From Oscillatoria sp. FACHB-1406 (GTDB lineage Bacteria; Cyanobacteriota; Cyanobacteriia; Cyanobacteriales; Spirulinaceae), in NCBI RefSeq assembly GCF_014698145.1, contig NZ_JACJSM010000026.1, forward strand, positions 24,473 to 88,472: a DNA stretch of 64,000 nt, read 5' to 3'. The notes under the pieces are model-generated. The model was not told the DNA's origin. It saw nothing but the letters and a program-made list of their open reading frames with translations, and did no database searches. Position 1 is the first letter of the stretch. The number at the start of each line of letters is the position of its first letter. The position numbers and the translations under genes were made by a program. This document shows, one piece after another, positions 17,743-26,870 of the stretch.

Positions 17743-18315
17743 TTATTGTCCGCTTGCATCTGCCCCCAAGCGAAGCTCGACACCATCGCCAATTTTCAAC
17801 CCCAACTCTTCAGCGCGCCCCTCCCGCAGTTCGATCACGCCATCGATGGGTTCTGCCGGACCGTAAGTGGGGCAAGGATCGTCGGTGCAGGGCGGTGCGG
17901 TGACAATCGCGCGAATGACTCCCTGGCGAACAAACACCATATCCAGCCCCACCGGTACGTTTTTCATCCAAAACCCAACTTCCCGCGCTGGAGTAAAGGG
18001 AAATAGCATTCCTCGATTATCCGGCAAGCGATCGCGAAACATCAGACCGAGGGACTGCTGGGCGGAAGTACGCGCTACCTCCAACTCAATCGTTTCGCCG
18101 CCCAAAACCGCTGTGGCTTCAATCGGTAACACCTGTCCTCCCGGTGGTGTTGAAATGATAGACGTACCTGTACTCGCAGAGTTGGAGCTACTAGGAGTCG
18201 AACCCGGAGTCGCACAACCGAACATGAATATGCTAATCGCTAGTATGGTACTCAGTTTACCCAGCCCGCAGAAGTTTTTTTCTTTTTCGATTGGCAATTG
18301 TCTTTCATTCTTCAT
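17743..18315 (-). CDS. DUF192 family lipoprotein
   Basis: The 190-residue protein has an N-terminal hydrophobic stretch ending in a lipobox-like MFGC, then a Ser/Thr linker and the DUF192 core: the ELEVARTSAQQSLGLMFRD stretch, MLFPFTPAREVGFWMKN, LDMVFV and the CPTYGPAEPIDGVIEL block. DUF192 proteins are small secreted or periplasmic proteins of unknown function. It is the first minus-strand gene before the DUF2949/kinase pair, separated by 653 bases, and is followed upstream by two hairpin repeats. Confidence 0.85.
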   Translation of the reverse strand: MKNERQLPIEKEKNFCGLGKLSTILAISIFMFGCATPGSTPSSSNSASTGTSIISTPPGGQVLPIEATAVLGGETIELEVARTSAQQSLGLMFRDRLPDNRGMLFPFTPAREVGFWMKNVPVGLDMVFVRQGVIRAIVTAPPCTDDPCPTYGPAEPIDGVIELREGRAEELGLKIGDGVELRLGADASGQ

Positions 18316-18332
18316 TCATTTTATTTCCCATT

Positions 18333-18490
18333 CATTCTCAATTTTCCATTATCGAATGGCCCTGACTTAAAGCTGGTGGGCGCTGCCCACCCTACGAAAC
18401 TTCATTCATTCTATTTCAATCTTTATTCTCAATTTTCCATTATTGAATGGCCCTGACTTAAAGCGGGTGGGCGCTGCCCACCCTACAAAA
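18333..18490. repeat. two tandem copies of a hairpin repeat
   Basis: Two copies of about 65 bases (from 18333 and from 18425) share ATTCTCAATTTTCCATTAT, then GAATGGCCCTGACTTAAAGC, the hairpin GGTGGGCGCTGCCCACC and CCTACRAAA. The same left half occurs in the element at 124-242 with one base different in GAATGGC(A/C)CTGA. They lie upstream of the DUF192 gene start and are non-coding. Confidence 0.7.
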
Positions 18491-18506
18491 CATCTAACTC
18501 TTCATT

Positions 18507-18532
18507 CATTATCAATTATCCATTATCAATTA
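18507..18532. repeat. heptamer repeat (TTATCMA type)
   Basis: TTATCAA, TTATCCA and TTATCAA follow each other, ending about 5 bases from the stop codon of the nblR-like gene. Confidence 0.6.
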
Positions 18533-18536
18533 ATAA

Positions 18537-19232
18537 CTAGGTTTCCCGAAGAACGTAACCTACGCCTCGTACCGTCTGAATCAAACGCTTCTCGCCTTCA
18601 TCTTCAATCTTAAGACGCAAGTAGCGAATATACACCTCAATCACGTTCGACTCCCCTAAAAAATCGTAGCCCCAAACATTCTCGAGAATTTGCTCCCGCG
18701 TTAAAACCTCGCGAGGATGACCCATTAAATACTTTAACAACTCAAATTCCTTCATCGTCAAATCGATGCCCCTGCCGTTCCGAAAAGCACGGCGCGTTGA
18801 TAAATCGAGGCTTAAATCGCCAAAGCGCAACTGTTCGCTTTGGGTTTCTGGCGGTTGTAGGTAGAAGCGAACTACCTCTAAAAACGTTTGCCGACAATTC
18901 AACTTCAACAGATAGTCATCTGCCCCTGCTTCCAGACAAGCAATGCGAGCTTCCACCGAGTCCGTTGCCGTCAGCATCAGAATGGGAATGCGATTGCCGC
19001 TACTTCTAATTTGGCGACACAATTGCAATCCCGCATCGCCTGCAAGAGCTTGATCCAATACCATCATCGCTGGTTGAAGTTCGTTGACGCGGTGCAGTCC
19101 TTTGTTTGTATCGGTGACAATGGCTGTTGCGTAGCCTGCTTCTTGCAAATCGAGGCTTGCCTGTTGCGTAAAGTCCTCATCTGTTTTGACTAACATAACG
19201 CAGGGATGGGGGTCAACAGAAGCAACAGACAT
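18537..19232 (-). CDS. nblR: NblR-like OmpR-family response regulator
   Basis: The 231-residue protein has a receiver domain (residues about 11-125) and an OmpR winged-helix DNA-binding domain (about 135-230: FELLKYLMGHPREVLTR, VIEVYIRYLRLKI and RGVGYVLRE). The receiver is atypical. Asp60, Thr88 and Lys110 are present, but the acidic cluster reads KTDED with Thr17 in place of one acid, and Lys110 is followed by Leu instead of Pro. The N-terminal wording (DLQEAGY, MMVLDQALAGDAGLQLC, ACLEAGADDY) recalls NblR, which in Synechococcus controls bleaching and stress survival and works with atypical phosphorylation. The symbol is tentative. No kinase is adjacent. Confidence 0.7.
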   Translation of the reverse strand: MSVASVDPHPCVMLVKTDEDFTQQASLDLQEAGYATAIVTDTNKGLHRVNELQPAMMVLDQALAGDAGLQLCRQIRSSGNRIPILMLTATDSVEARIACLEAGADDYLLKLNCRQTFLEVVRFYLQPPETQSEQLRFGDLSLDLSTRRAFRNGRGIDLTMKEFELLKYLMGHPREVLTREQILENVWGYDFLGESNVIEVYIRYLRLKIEDEGEKRLIQTVRGVGYVLRET

Positions 19233-19235
19233 GGG

Positions 19236-19286
19236 GGTGAATTATAAATTATGAATTATGAATGCTGAATGCGCTCAATGCTCAAT
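19236..19286. repeat. degenerate GAATTAT heptamer repeat
   Basis: Units GAATTAT, AAATTAT, GAATTAT, GAATGCT, GAATGCG, CTCAATG, CTCAATG follow one another just upstream of the nblR-like start, between that gene and nadK. Confidence 0.55.
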
Positions 19287-19349
19287 GATGAAAGGGGGAC
19301 GGGGTGAGAGACTAAAACCTAAGACCTACCCACTATTCGCGATTCCCCG

Positions 19350-20282
19350 TTAAGGGAGTTCGACGGAAGTCGGCTTAGCAATGTGCGGCAGTCCCCAACC
19401 GAGCTTTTCGCGTAAAATGCGGAAAAATTCGGGTCTTTGCAAGCGAATGAAGCGAGCCGAATAGGGCGATCGCTCGACTTCAATGCGATCCTCTGGCAAA
19501 ATGTAACATCCGCCATTCCCATCGACCACCATAATCATTGGGTTGGGCGTAGCTGGAAAAATCTTGACGGGTTCGCTGTCGGAAAAGACCAAAGCACGCG
19601 ATGCCAAAGAGTGGGGACAGATGGGTATTAATTGTAGCACTGGCACATCGGGCGTTACGACAGGCCCGCCCGCGCTCAGAGAATAGGCAGTCGAGCCAGT
19701 GGGAGTCGAAACAATTACACCATCAGCCGCGATATCGACGGCTGCGTGCTGACCGATTTTAATTTCAAAATGGCACATACTCGTGAGTGGTTCGCGATGG
19801 ACGACCATTTCGTTGAGACAGAGTGCCTCCCATACAGCTTCATCATTTCGACAGACGCGAACGGTTAGCATCGAGCGCTTTTCGACCCGATAGTTCCCTT
19901 CTAACAATTGTTCGAGAACTTTGGGAAGTTGGTTGACATAGGATTCGGTGAGAAATCCCATATGTCCGGTATTAACTGCCAGTAAGGGTAACTTGCAGGG
20001 CGCGACTTGACGAAAGGCTGCTAATACTGTGCCATCGCCGCCTAAAACAATTCCAAATGCCATTGTTTCGTCAAAACCCGGAGGAACTAGACCATCGACA
20101 GGCGTATGGCAGAGGGGGTTTTCCGGGCGAGCGTATCCGAGGATGCCGCTAAAGCTGGTGGCCATGCAAACCTCGCAGCCCAAACTGGCGAGTTGCTCCT
20201 TGAGTTCGTGGGCAACGCGAGTAGCAATGGGTTTAATGTTGTTGTAAATAATGCCTATTTTCGGCACGGCGGATCGTTCCAT
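19350..20282 (-). CDS. nadK: NAD kinase
   Basis: Starting at ATG 20282 the protein has 310 residues ([20 protein letters not shown]), the usual length of cyanobacterial NAD kinases; an upstream in-frame start would add 43 unrelated residues and run through the terminator region. Motifs are [13 protein letters not shown] (ATP/NAD site), [11 protein letters not shown], and [21 protein letters not shown]. It phosphorylates NAD to NADP, feeding the NADP pool for photosynthesis. Cyanobacteria usually have two NAD kinases; which paralogue this is cannot be told. It lies downstream of the aldolase gene, behind a strong terminator. Confidence 0.95.
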   Translation of the reverse strand: MERSAVPKIGIIYNNIKPIATRVAHELKEQLASLGCEVCMATSFSGILGYARPENPLCHTPVDGLVPPGFDETMAFGIVLGGDGTVLAAFRQVAPCKLPLLAVNTGHMGFLTESYVNQLPKVLEQLLEGNYRVEKRSMLTVRVCRNDEAVWEALCLNEMVVHREPLTSMCHFEIKIGQHAAVDIAADGVIVSTPTGSTAYSLSAGGPVVTPDVPVLQLIPICPHSLASRALVFSDSEPVKIFPATPNPMIMVVDGNGGCYILPEDRIEVERSPYSARFIRLQRPEFFRILREKLGWGLPHIAKPTSVELP

Positions 20283-20379
20283 CTGAAAACCGGGGCTATG
20301 TGTTGAATTATCAGCGATCGCGACACCCTCGGGCGCGTTTGTTAAGATTTTGACGCGATTTTCCCGATCTTCCACCCAC

Positions 20380-20409
20380 AAAAAAAGGGCAGCCCAATCG
20401 GCTACCCCC
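20380..20409 (-). terminator. intrinsic terminator after the aldolase gene
   Basis: On the minus strand GGGTAGCC and GGCTGCCC (plus-strand 20400-20407 and 20387-20394) form an 8-bp stem with one U-G pair and a 5-base loop, directly followed by a run of seven T. It lies 54 bases after the aldolase stop and separates that gene from nadK. Confidence 0.85.
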
Positions 20410-20463
20410 ATTTTTCAATCGAGTTCCGACAAGCAGAACGTCGATGCTTTTTCGACTCTATGC

Positions 20464-21543
20464 TTAAGCAGTAGCGGCAGCTTTGCTCTTAGCAGCCAAT
20501 TCACCTTTAGCATATTTTGCTGCGTAATCTTCCAGCGTCATTTGCTTGATTTTGCTGGCATTGCCCGCAGTACCGAACTGTTGGTAGCGCTCCAAGCAAA
20601 CTTCTTTCATCATCTTAATCGACGGTTTCAGGAAGTGACGGGGGTCGAAGTTCTTCGGATCTTCTGCCGCCGCTTTCCGGAATGCAGCCGTAATCGCCAA
20701 ACGGTTGTCGGTGTCGATATTCACTTTACGAACGCCGCTCTTGATTCCCTTTTGGATTTCTTCGACGGGTACGCCGTAGGTTTCGGGAATTGCGCCGCCG
20801 TATTGGTTGATGATGGCAATCAAATCTTCGGGAACCGAAGAAGAACCGTGCATGACCAAATGGGTATTCGGTAAGCGGCGGTGAATTTCTTCAATGCGGC
20901 TAATTGCGAGGATTTCTCCGGTGGGTTTGCGAGAGAACTTATACGCGCCGTGGCTGGTTCCAATTGCAACGGCGAGCGCGTCAACTTGGGTTTGTTCGAC
21001 AAAATCGACGGCTTGGTCGGGATCGGTTAAGAGTTGGTCTTTCGAGAGCGCACCTTCAAAACCGTGTCCGTCTTCGGCTTCTCCCATTCCGGTTTCTAAA
21101 GAACCCAAACAGCCGAGTTCGCCTTCAACGCTTGCGCCAACCGCATGAGCAACATCAACAACTGCTTTGGTGACAGCAACGTTGTATTCGTAGCTAGCGG
21201 GCGTTTTTGCGTCGGCTTCTAAGGAACCGTCCATCATGACGCTGGTGAATCCGTTCCGAATGGCCGAGTAGCAGGTTGCTGGCTCGTTTCCGTGGTCCTG
21301 GTGCATCGCAATAGGAAGGTGAGGATAGGTTTCTACTGCGGCGACGATCAGGTGACGCAGGAAGTTTTCCCCAGCATAGCTGCGGGCACCGCGAGAAGCT
21401 TGTAAAATCACGGGGCTATCGGCTTCGTTGGCGGCCTGCATGATGGAGATGATTTGCTCCATGTTATTAACATTGTATGCAGGGATGCCGTAGTCGTTTT
21501 CTGCCGCGTGATCCAAAAGCAGCCGCATAGGGACGAGGGCCAT
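20464..21543 (-). CDS. cbbA: fructose-bisphosphate aldolase, class II (Calvin subtype)
   Basis: The 359-residue enzyme has the class II signatures: [13 protein letters not shown] (zinc His), [38 protein letters not shown] and [13 protein letters not shown]. It interconverts fructose-1,6-bisphosphate and two triose phosphates (and sedoheptulose-1,7-bisphosphate in the Calvin cycle); it is the main aldolase in cyanobacteria. The start has an AGGAGG ribosome site 7 bases upstream, and a canonical promoter is at 21593-21621. A strong terminator follows. It is monocistronic. Confidence 0.96.
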   Translation of the reverse strand: MALVPMRLLLDHAAENDYGIPAYNVNNMEQIISIMQAANEADSPVILQASRGARSYAGENFLRHLIVAAVETYPHLPIAMHQDHGNEPATCYSAIRNGFTSVMMDGSLEADAKTPASYEYNVAVTKAVVDVAHAVGASVEGELGCLGSLETGMGEAEDGHGFEGALSKDQLLTDPDQAVDFVEQTQVDALAVAIGTSHGAYKFSRKPTGEILAISRIEEIHRRLPNTHLVMHGSSSVPEDLIAIINQYGGAIPETYGVPVEEIQKGIKSGVRKVNIDTDNRLAITAAFRKAAAEDPKNFDPRHFLKPSIKMMKEVCLERYQQFGTAGNASKIKQMTLEDYAAKYAKGELAAKSKAAATA

Positions 21544-21592
21544 AAAATATCCTCCTATCTATTTTTTAGCGAGCAGTTGGGCTGTGAACTCA

Positions 21593-21621
21593 ACTATCGT
21601 TATTTCTTTTTACTTAGTCAA
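21593..21621 (-). promoter_or_regulatory. likely promoter of the aldolase gene
   Basis: On the minus strand TTGACT (-35) and GATAGT (-10) are separated by 17 bases, ending 50 bases before the ATG. Confidence 0.45.
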
Positions 21622-21774
21622 TCTTAAGATAAATTTCAACTTTTGACGCAGGATTTTTGGGGAGGAGGGACGGGGCGAGTCTCGATCGCGGACTTTTAGA
21701 GTCAGTGCCATTGCACAATGGATCGTAATCTAGAGAAAATATTGAGGTCATGCCAACCGGCCGCTAAAATTTCT

Positions 21775-21993
21775 ATGAGCAATCCAGAATTTCCGATTGG
21801 AGCTAAAGTTAGAGCGATCGCGCTTCCCCCTTACCTGAAAACCGCAGAACCGATGCCGATGCTGCGTCCGCCGGATGTTATCGAAGTCGGTGAGGAAGGA
21901 ACGGTTCTCGATCGCCGTCCGGGAGGGTTTTGGGGCGTAAGATTCGCTCGAGGCGCATTTTTGCTCGAAAGTCAATACTTAGAGTTAGTTTAA
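21775..21993 (+). CDS. sipA: SipA-like regulatory protein (DUF3148)
   Basis: Starting at ATG 21775 the protein has 72 residues with the family block FPIGAKVRAIALPPYLKTAE, then PMLRPPDVIEVGEEGTVLDR and FWGVRFARGAFLLESQYLEL, an SH3-like small beta barrel. SipA was found as a partner of the NblS sensor kinase in Synechococcus and is also annotated as an NAD(P)H dehydrogenase assembly family protein in some pipelines. The frame extends upstream to 21718, but MSNPEFPIG is the usual N-terminus. It converges on the cyclase gene with just two bases between stops. Confidence 0.88.
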   Translation: MSNPEFPIGAKVRAIALPPYLKTAEPMPMLRPPDVIEVGEEGTVLDRRPGGFWGVRFARGAFLLESQYLELV

Positions 21994-21995
21994 AA

Positions 21996-24900
21996 TCAGG
22001 AACCTTCAAAATTGTTGTTAAATTTTTCGAGCAGCCAATAAGTCATCATACCGCCGCGACCTTTGACTTCAATCAATCCTCGCGGTTCGAGGCTGTAAAG
22101 ATCGCATAAAAGATCGTAAGTTTGAGCGGTGACTTGAATTTTACCGGGAAGGCCGTGAGATTCCATTCTCGAGGCGATGTTGACGGTATCGCCCCAAAGG
22201 TCGTAAATAAACTTATTCATGCCGATTACGCCCGCGACAACCGGGCCGCTGTTAATGCCGACGCGCAGACAGAAGGGTTCGCCGTTGTCTTGGTGGAATT
22301 CAAGGATGGTTTGCTGCATGGCGAGGGCCATATCCGCGATCGCGCGGGCGCTTTGAAGGCCGGACATTCCACTAAAACCGCCGGCTACCATATACGCATC
22401 GCCGATGGTTTTAATCTTCTCGAGGCCGTACTGCTGGGCGAGGCGATCGAAGGCTGAGAAAATTTGATTGAGCATCTTCACCAGATCCGTTGGCGAAGTT
22501 CGTGCCGATAGCTGAGTAAAATTAACGATATCGGCAAATAAGATGCTGACTTGATCGAAACGTTCCGCGATCGCCTGCGGTTCTTGTTTCAAGCGTTCGG
22601 CAATTCGCTTCGGTAAGATATTCAACAGCAAGCGTTCCGACTTCTCCCGCTCTAAATACAGGGCATCTTCAGCCCGCTTGCGTTGGGTAATATCTTGAGC
22701 CGTACCTTCGTAATACATCGTATTCCCTTGTTCGTCCCGCACGACTCGCACGTTCTCCGAAATCCAGATGCGCTTGCCATCCTTACGATAAATGCGAACT
22801 TGGAAGCCCGAAACTGCGCCCTCGCGTTCGACTCGTTCGAGCAATTCTACCCGCTGTTGGGGGTGGACGTAGAGTTGTCGCCCGATATGGGAGACGTTTC
22901 CGGCCATATCCGCGAAGGTTTCGTAGCCAAACATCTTCACTAAAGCCGGATTGGCGCTTAAATACTGTCCGTCGGGGGTACTCTGGAAAATGCCTTCGGC
23001 GGCATTCTCAAAGATGCTGCGATATTTCTCTTCGGCTTCTTGAATGGCTTTAACCACCCGACGGCGCTCGGTAATATTACGGGCGACCCAAATCACGCAA
23101 TTATCGGGCAGGGGCGAGATGCTGGCAGCAAACCACACCTCGCGCGACTTGGTTGTGTGGGAACTAGAGGGAAGATAGCTCAAATGACTGCTCGAGTCGA
23201 GCATTAACGAATATTCCACATAACCTGTCTTGTTGGTTTGCAAGACTTGTTGAATTTGCCGCAGAAATAGGTCTGCGATTTCGTGGGGAAAGACTTCATG
23301 GACGGTTTTACCGATGCGATCGTCAGTGGGACTGTAAAGTAGTTCGGAGTTGGTGGCAATAATTTTCACGTAGCGCCCTTCGGCATCAAAAACGCTAATT
23401 ACGTCTGTCATCGCCGCGAACAAGGCTTTAAGTTCGGCTTCGGATTGGCGCAAGGCGGATTCAATGCGCTGCCGTTCGCCGATTTCGAGGATGAGTTGAT
23501 GGTTGAGTTGCTGAAGTTCTTCGGTACGCTGGATGACGCGGCTTTCTAACTCTTCATTTAACTGTCTGAGAGTTTCTTCGGCTTGTTTGCGTTCGTAAAT
23601 ATCTTCGACTGTTCCTTCGTAGTAGAGGATTTTTCCCTCGGTGTCGCGCACGGCGCGCGCGTTTTCGGAAATCCAAGTCAGGGTTCCATCGCGACGATAA
23701 ATCTGCGATTCAAAGCCGACGATCGCGGTACGTTCTTGGATTAAGTCTACAAATTGCTGGCGGCGTTCGGGATTCACGTAGAGTTGTCGTTCGATGGAGC
23801 CGATCTCGTTCACGAGTTGCTCTGGGCTGTTGTAGCCGTAAATTCTCGCGAGCGCGGGATTCGCGCTAAGATAGCGACCGTCGGGGGTGGTTTGATAGAT
23901 GCCTTCGACGGTATTTTCAAAGATGACGCGATATTTTTCTTCGGCTTGGCGCAATCCTTCGATGGCGCGAATGCGATCGCTGACATCAATACCAATGGTA
24001 AAGGCGGCGCGTCCTTCGTCGTACTTCTGCGCCACGATTAAATAATGGCGCGTCTGGTTGCCGACGCGGGTGGCAATTTCGCGCGAGACTTCATTGTCAC
24101 CACAGGCGAAGAATTCGCGCACGAATTCGTCGAAGCTGGAACTGGCTTGTAGGAATCCAATCGGCTGTCCGACGAAGGTTTCGACGCTTAAGCCGAAGGT
24201 ATTGGCAAGGTGGCGATTGACTCCTAAGTAGCGCAAGTCGGAGCTTATCCAGGAGACGACTCCGGGAACGGCATCGAGGAGGGTGGCGAGTTGATTGCGG
24301 GTGGCGCTCAGGTTTTCGCTGGCCCGGACGCGATCGCTGATATCAATGCCGATGATAAAGGCCGCGCGTCCTTCGTCGTATTTCTGGGCGACGATTTGGT
24401 AGTAGCGGAGTTTGTTACCGACGCGAGTACAGACTTCGCGCGAGACTTCATAGTCGCCACAGGCAAAGAATTCGCGCAGGAATTCATCAAACCCGGAACT
24501 GCCTTGTAGGAAGCCGAGGGGCTGACCGACGAAGGCTTCGACGCTTAAGCCGAAAGTCTTCGCGAGGTGGCGATTGACTCCTAAGTAGCGCAAGTCGGAA
24601 CTAATCCAAGAAACGATTCCGGGAACGGCTTCGAGGACGGCTTCGAGTTGAGCTTTAGTAGCGCTCAGGCTTTCGGTAGCGCGAACGCGATCGCTGATAT
24701 CGATGCCGATAGTGAAGGCAGCGCGCCCGCCATCGTATTTCTGGGCGACGATTTGATAGTGTCGTTGTTGGCCGCCGACATTTACAGCAATTTCGTAGGA
24801 GACTTCATTGTTATCGGAGGCAAAAAATCCGCGTAGGAAGTCGTCGAAGCCGGAACTGGCTTGCAGGAAGCCGATGGGCTGACCGACGAAGGTTTCGACG

Positions 24901-26870
24901 CTTAAGCCGAAAGTCTTCGCGAGGTGGCGATTGACTCCTAAGTAATGCAAGTCGGAGCTAATCCAGGAGACGATTCCGGGAACGGCTTCGAGGATTGCTT
25001 GCAGTTGGGAGCGCGTCGCTTGCAAGATGTTAGCGGTTTGACGGTGCTGAACGACTTCGGCGATCAGATGGTCGTTAGTATCGAGCAGGGCTGCGGTGCG
25101 ATCGGCGCATTCTCGTTCGAGTTCGCGTTTGCTGGCTGCTTCTGTCTTTTCGAGGCGTTTTTGTTCGGTAATTTCGCGGACGACCCAAACGACGGATTCA
25201 TCTTGAACGATCGGGGATAAGCGGACGGAGAACCAAGTTTCTCCGTCGCTGAGAGGGGAGGAGCGATCGCTCGGAAGGCAGTATTCAAAGGCAAGGGTTT
25301 CGCCAGTTTCGAGGGTTTTCTGTAAGTGTTGGAGGAAGGCATCGGCTAGGGATGCTTCAAAGAGATCGTGAAGGCATTTTCCGAGGAGTTCGGCGGTCGG
25401 TTTGTAGGGATTTTGAGGGTTGGTGGGTGCGATGTTGAGGAATACGCCGCGCGCGTCGGTGATGAAGATGCTTTCTTCGAGGGCGGTGAAGAGGGCGCGC
25501 AGTTTGAGACCGTAGTTGAGCATTGCATCTTCCATTTGCTGGCGCGAGGCGATTTCGTTTTGCAATTGGGAGATGGTGACTTCGAGTTCGCGGTTGCGGA
25601 TTTCGAGTTCGTGACTGCGGCGTACCCACTGGGAAACGTCTTCGAGAACATCGACGAGGACGGTGGAGAGGTTGAGTTGTTCGTTTTCGTGGCCGAGGGA
25701 AGGCAGGGGTTTGAGGGCGCGATCGCTACGGGCGACGATTTCAACGAGGTTGGGGGAGTCGATGCGACCGATGTAAATGGGTTGGCTGAGGTGGTGGTTG
25801 GTTTCGAGGGTGACGATGCCGTTGGGCGCAATGCAGCGCTGGCTGTAGGCGGCGGCGGCGACGCGATCGAGCTTGAAGGATTCGGCGAGTTCGACGGCTT
25901 GTTTCCAGAGTTGGACTTGGGTATAGGCCGCAACCATTGAGGCAGAGGGAAGTTTTTCCGTACCGAACTGTTTCTCGCAATCGGCGATAAACTGGCGATT
26001 GCCAGCAGAGTCTAAGCTGGGGAAGTAGGTGCTGAGGCTGTAATGTCCGATCGCGGTTTCGCCGAGTTCTTGCAGTTCGATTTGGCTGAGGTTGAACGCG
26101 AGTGTTGGTAACTGCTGGGGGCTAATTCCGGCTTGGTGGAGTTGTTGGTAGAAGGCGATTTGACTGTTGCGGTTGAGGGTGTTGATAATGAGGTCGGGAC
26201 GGGCGTTCTGGATGCGCGCGATCGCGTCGGTGAAGTCTGTTCTGTTAGGAGCGAGGTAGTCTTCGCCGACGACAATTCCCCCTTGACGTTCGAGTTGCAG
26301 CCTCAGCAGCGGATCGTGGAGAACGGCTGCACTTTGGGGGATGGATTTTTTGAGCAGGTAATGGCTGGTTTTGGAAAATAATTCGTCGGAACCGAGGAGG
26401 TAGACGCAGTGCTTTTGTTGCTCGAAAAGCCAGCGTGCGGTCAGTTCGACGAGTTGGTTGGGGCAAACGCCGGTATAGAAGATGCGATCGCAGTTGTCTA
26501 ATTCTTCGTTGGGGGCCGGACACCACAGGAGCGCGTCGTAGCGTTCGAGCCACGGAATCGCCGTTTTACGCTGTTCTACCGTCCACGCGCCAAATAGGGT
26601 TGCCATTGCTGGCGATTGCAGGAGCGTTTGCAGTTGGGCGAGATTTTCGATCGCGATCGGTTCGATAGTGCGCCCTAACAGACCGCCCTGTTCGTTGATT
26701 TGCGCGATCGCCATTAATGTTGCCGATCGCGCTAGCGAGTCTTCTTTTGAATCGAGAATCCCCACTTGTATCGAGCTATAAACTGATGAATTCGTCCAGT
26801 TCGACTCGACCTCTGCGGGACGGTTTAAGACTTCTCTATGCTTAGGATTTAAGTTAGTTTGACCTGACAT
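21996..26870 (-). CDS. soluble receptor adenylate cyclase: PBP domain, PAS array, CYCc
   Basis: The 1624-residue protein begins, without signal peptide or membrane helix, with a UrtA/FmdD/AmiC-type substrate-binding domain (residues about 35-400: VGILDSKEDSLARSATL, HCVYLLGSDELFSKTSHYLL, PDLIINTLN). Seven PAS-like segments follow; three are near-identical tandem copies of 119 residues. The C-terminus (about 1420-1620) is a class III cyclase: ILFADIVNFTQLS and IGDAYMVAGG give the metal Asp context, and Lys in KIKTIGDAY plus Asp in YDLWGDTVNIASRME mark ATP rather than GTP specificity. It should make cAMP in response to a soluble ligand. The binding-loop sequence differs from UrtA (LLWCPAPNEELD where UrtA has a YxVQYEG-like motif), so the ligand may not be urea. 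Confidence 0.9.
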   Translation of the reverse strand: MSGQTNLNPKHREVLNRPAEVESNWTNSSVYSSIQVGILDSKEDSLARSATLMAIAQINEQGGLLGRTIEPIAIENLAQLQTLLQSPAMATLFGAWTVEQRKTAIPWLERYDALLWCPAPNEELDNCDRIFYTGVCPNQLVELTARWLFEQQKHCVYLLGSDELFSKTSHYLLKKSIPQSAAVLHDPLLRLQLERQGGIVVGEDYLAPNRTDFTDAIARIQNARPDLIINTLNRNSQIAFYQQLHQAGISPQQLPTLAFNLSQIELQELGETAIGHYSLSTYFPSLDSAGNRQFIADCEKQFGTEKLPSASMVAAYTQVQLWKQAVELAESFKLDRVAAAAYSQRCIAPNGIVTLETNHHLSQPIYIGRIDSPNLVEIVARSDRALKPLPSLGHENEQLNLSTVLVDVLEDVSQWVRRSHELEIRNRELEVTISQLQNEIASRQQMEDAMLNYGLKLRALFTALEESIFITDARGVFLNIAPTNPQNPYKPTAELLGKCLHDLFEASLADAFLQHLQKTLETGETLAFEYCLPSDRSSPLSDGETWFSVRLSPIVQDESVVWVVREITEQKRLEKTEAASKRELERECADRTAALLDTNDHLIAEVVQHRQTANILQATRSQLQAILEAVPGIVSWISSDLHYLGVNRHLAKTFGLSVETFVGQPIGFLQASSGFDDFLRGFFASDNNEVSYEIAVNVGGQQRHYQIVAQKYDGGRAAFTIGIDISDRVRATESLSATKAQLEAVLEAVPGIVSWISSDLRYLGVNRHLAKTFGLSVEAFVGQPLGFLQGSSGFDEFLREFFACGDYEVSREVCTRVGNKLRYYQIVAQKYDEGRAAFIIGIDISDRVRASENLSATRNQLATLLDAVPGVVSWISSDLRYLGVNRHLANTFGLSVETFVGQPIGFLQASSSFDEFVREFFACGDNEVSREIATRVGNQTRHYLIVAQKYDEGRAAFTIGIDVSDRIRAIEGLRQAEEKYRVIFENTVEGIYQTTPDGRYLSANPALARIYGYNSPEQLVNEIGSIERQLYVNPERRQQFVDLIQERTAIVGFESQIYRRDGTLTWISENARAVRDTEGKILYYEGTVEDIYERKQAEETLRQLNEELESRVIQRTEELQQLNHQLILEIGERQRIESALRQSEAELKALFAAMTDVISVFDAEGRYVKIIATNSELLYSPTDDRIGKTVHEVFPHEIADLFLRQIQQVLQTNKTGYVEYSLMLDSSSHLSYLPSSSHTTKSREVWFAASISPLPDNCVIWVARNITERRRVVKAIQEAEEKYRSIFENAAEGIFQSTPDGQYLSANPALVKMFGYETFADMAGNVSHIGRQLYVHPQQRVELLERVEREGAVSGFQVRIYRKDGKRIWISENVRVVRDEQGNTMYYEGTAQDITQRKRAEDALYLEREKSERLLLNILPKRIAERLKQEPQAIAERFDQVSILFADIVNFTQLSARTSPTDLVKMLNQIFSAFDRLAQQYGLEKIKTIGDAYMVAGGFSGMSGLQSARAIADMALAMQQTILEFHQDNGEPFCLRVGINSGPVVAGVIGMNKFIYDLWGDTVNIASRMESHGLPGKIQVTAQTYDLLCDLYSLEPRGLIEVKGRGGMMTYWLLEKFNNNFEGS
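23946..25016. repeat. three tandem 357-bp PAS-encoding repeats
   Basis: Inside the cyclase gene three adjacent units of exactly 357 bases (25016-24660, 24659-24303, 24302-23946) encode near-identical PAS domains beginning LEAVPGIVSWISSDL or LDAVPGVVSWISSDL and ending IGIDISDRVRA. DNA stretches are nearly identical between units, showing recent internal duplication. Confidence 0.9.

Noticed and set aside
20283..20411. 43-residue N-terminal extension of NAD kinase
   Set aside because: It would read through the terminator of the aldolase gene and adds sequence absent from known NAD kinases.
25346..25940. Two long ORFs (minus frame 25346-25933 and plus frame 25368-25940)
   Set aside because: Both overlap the PAS region of the receptor cyclase and consist of Ser/Pro- or Gly/Glu-rich frame-shift text.
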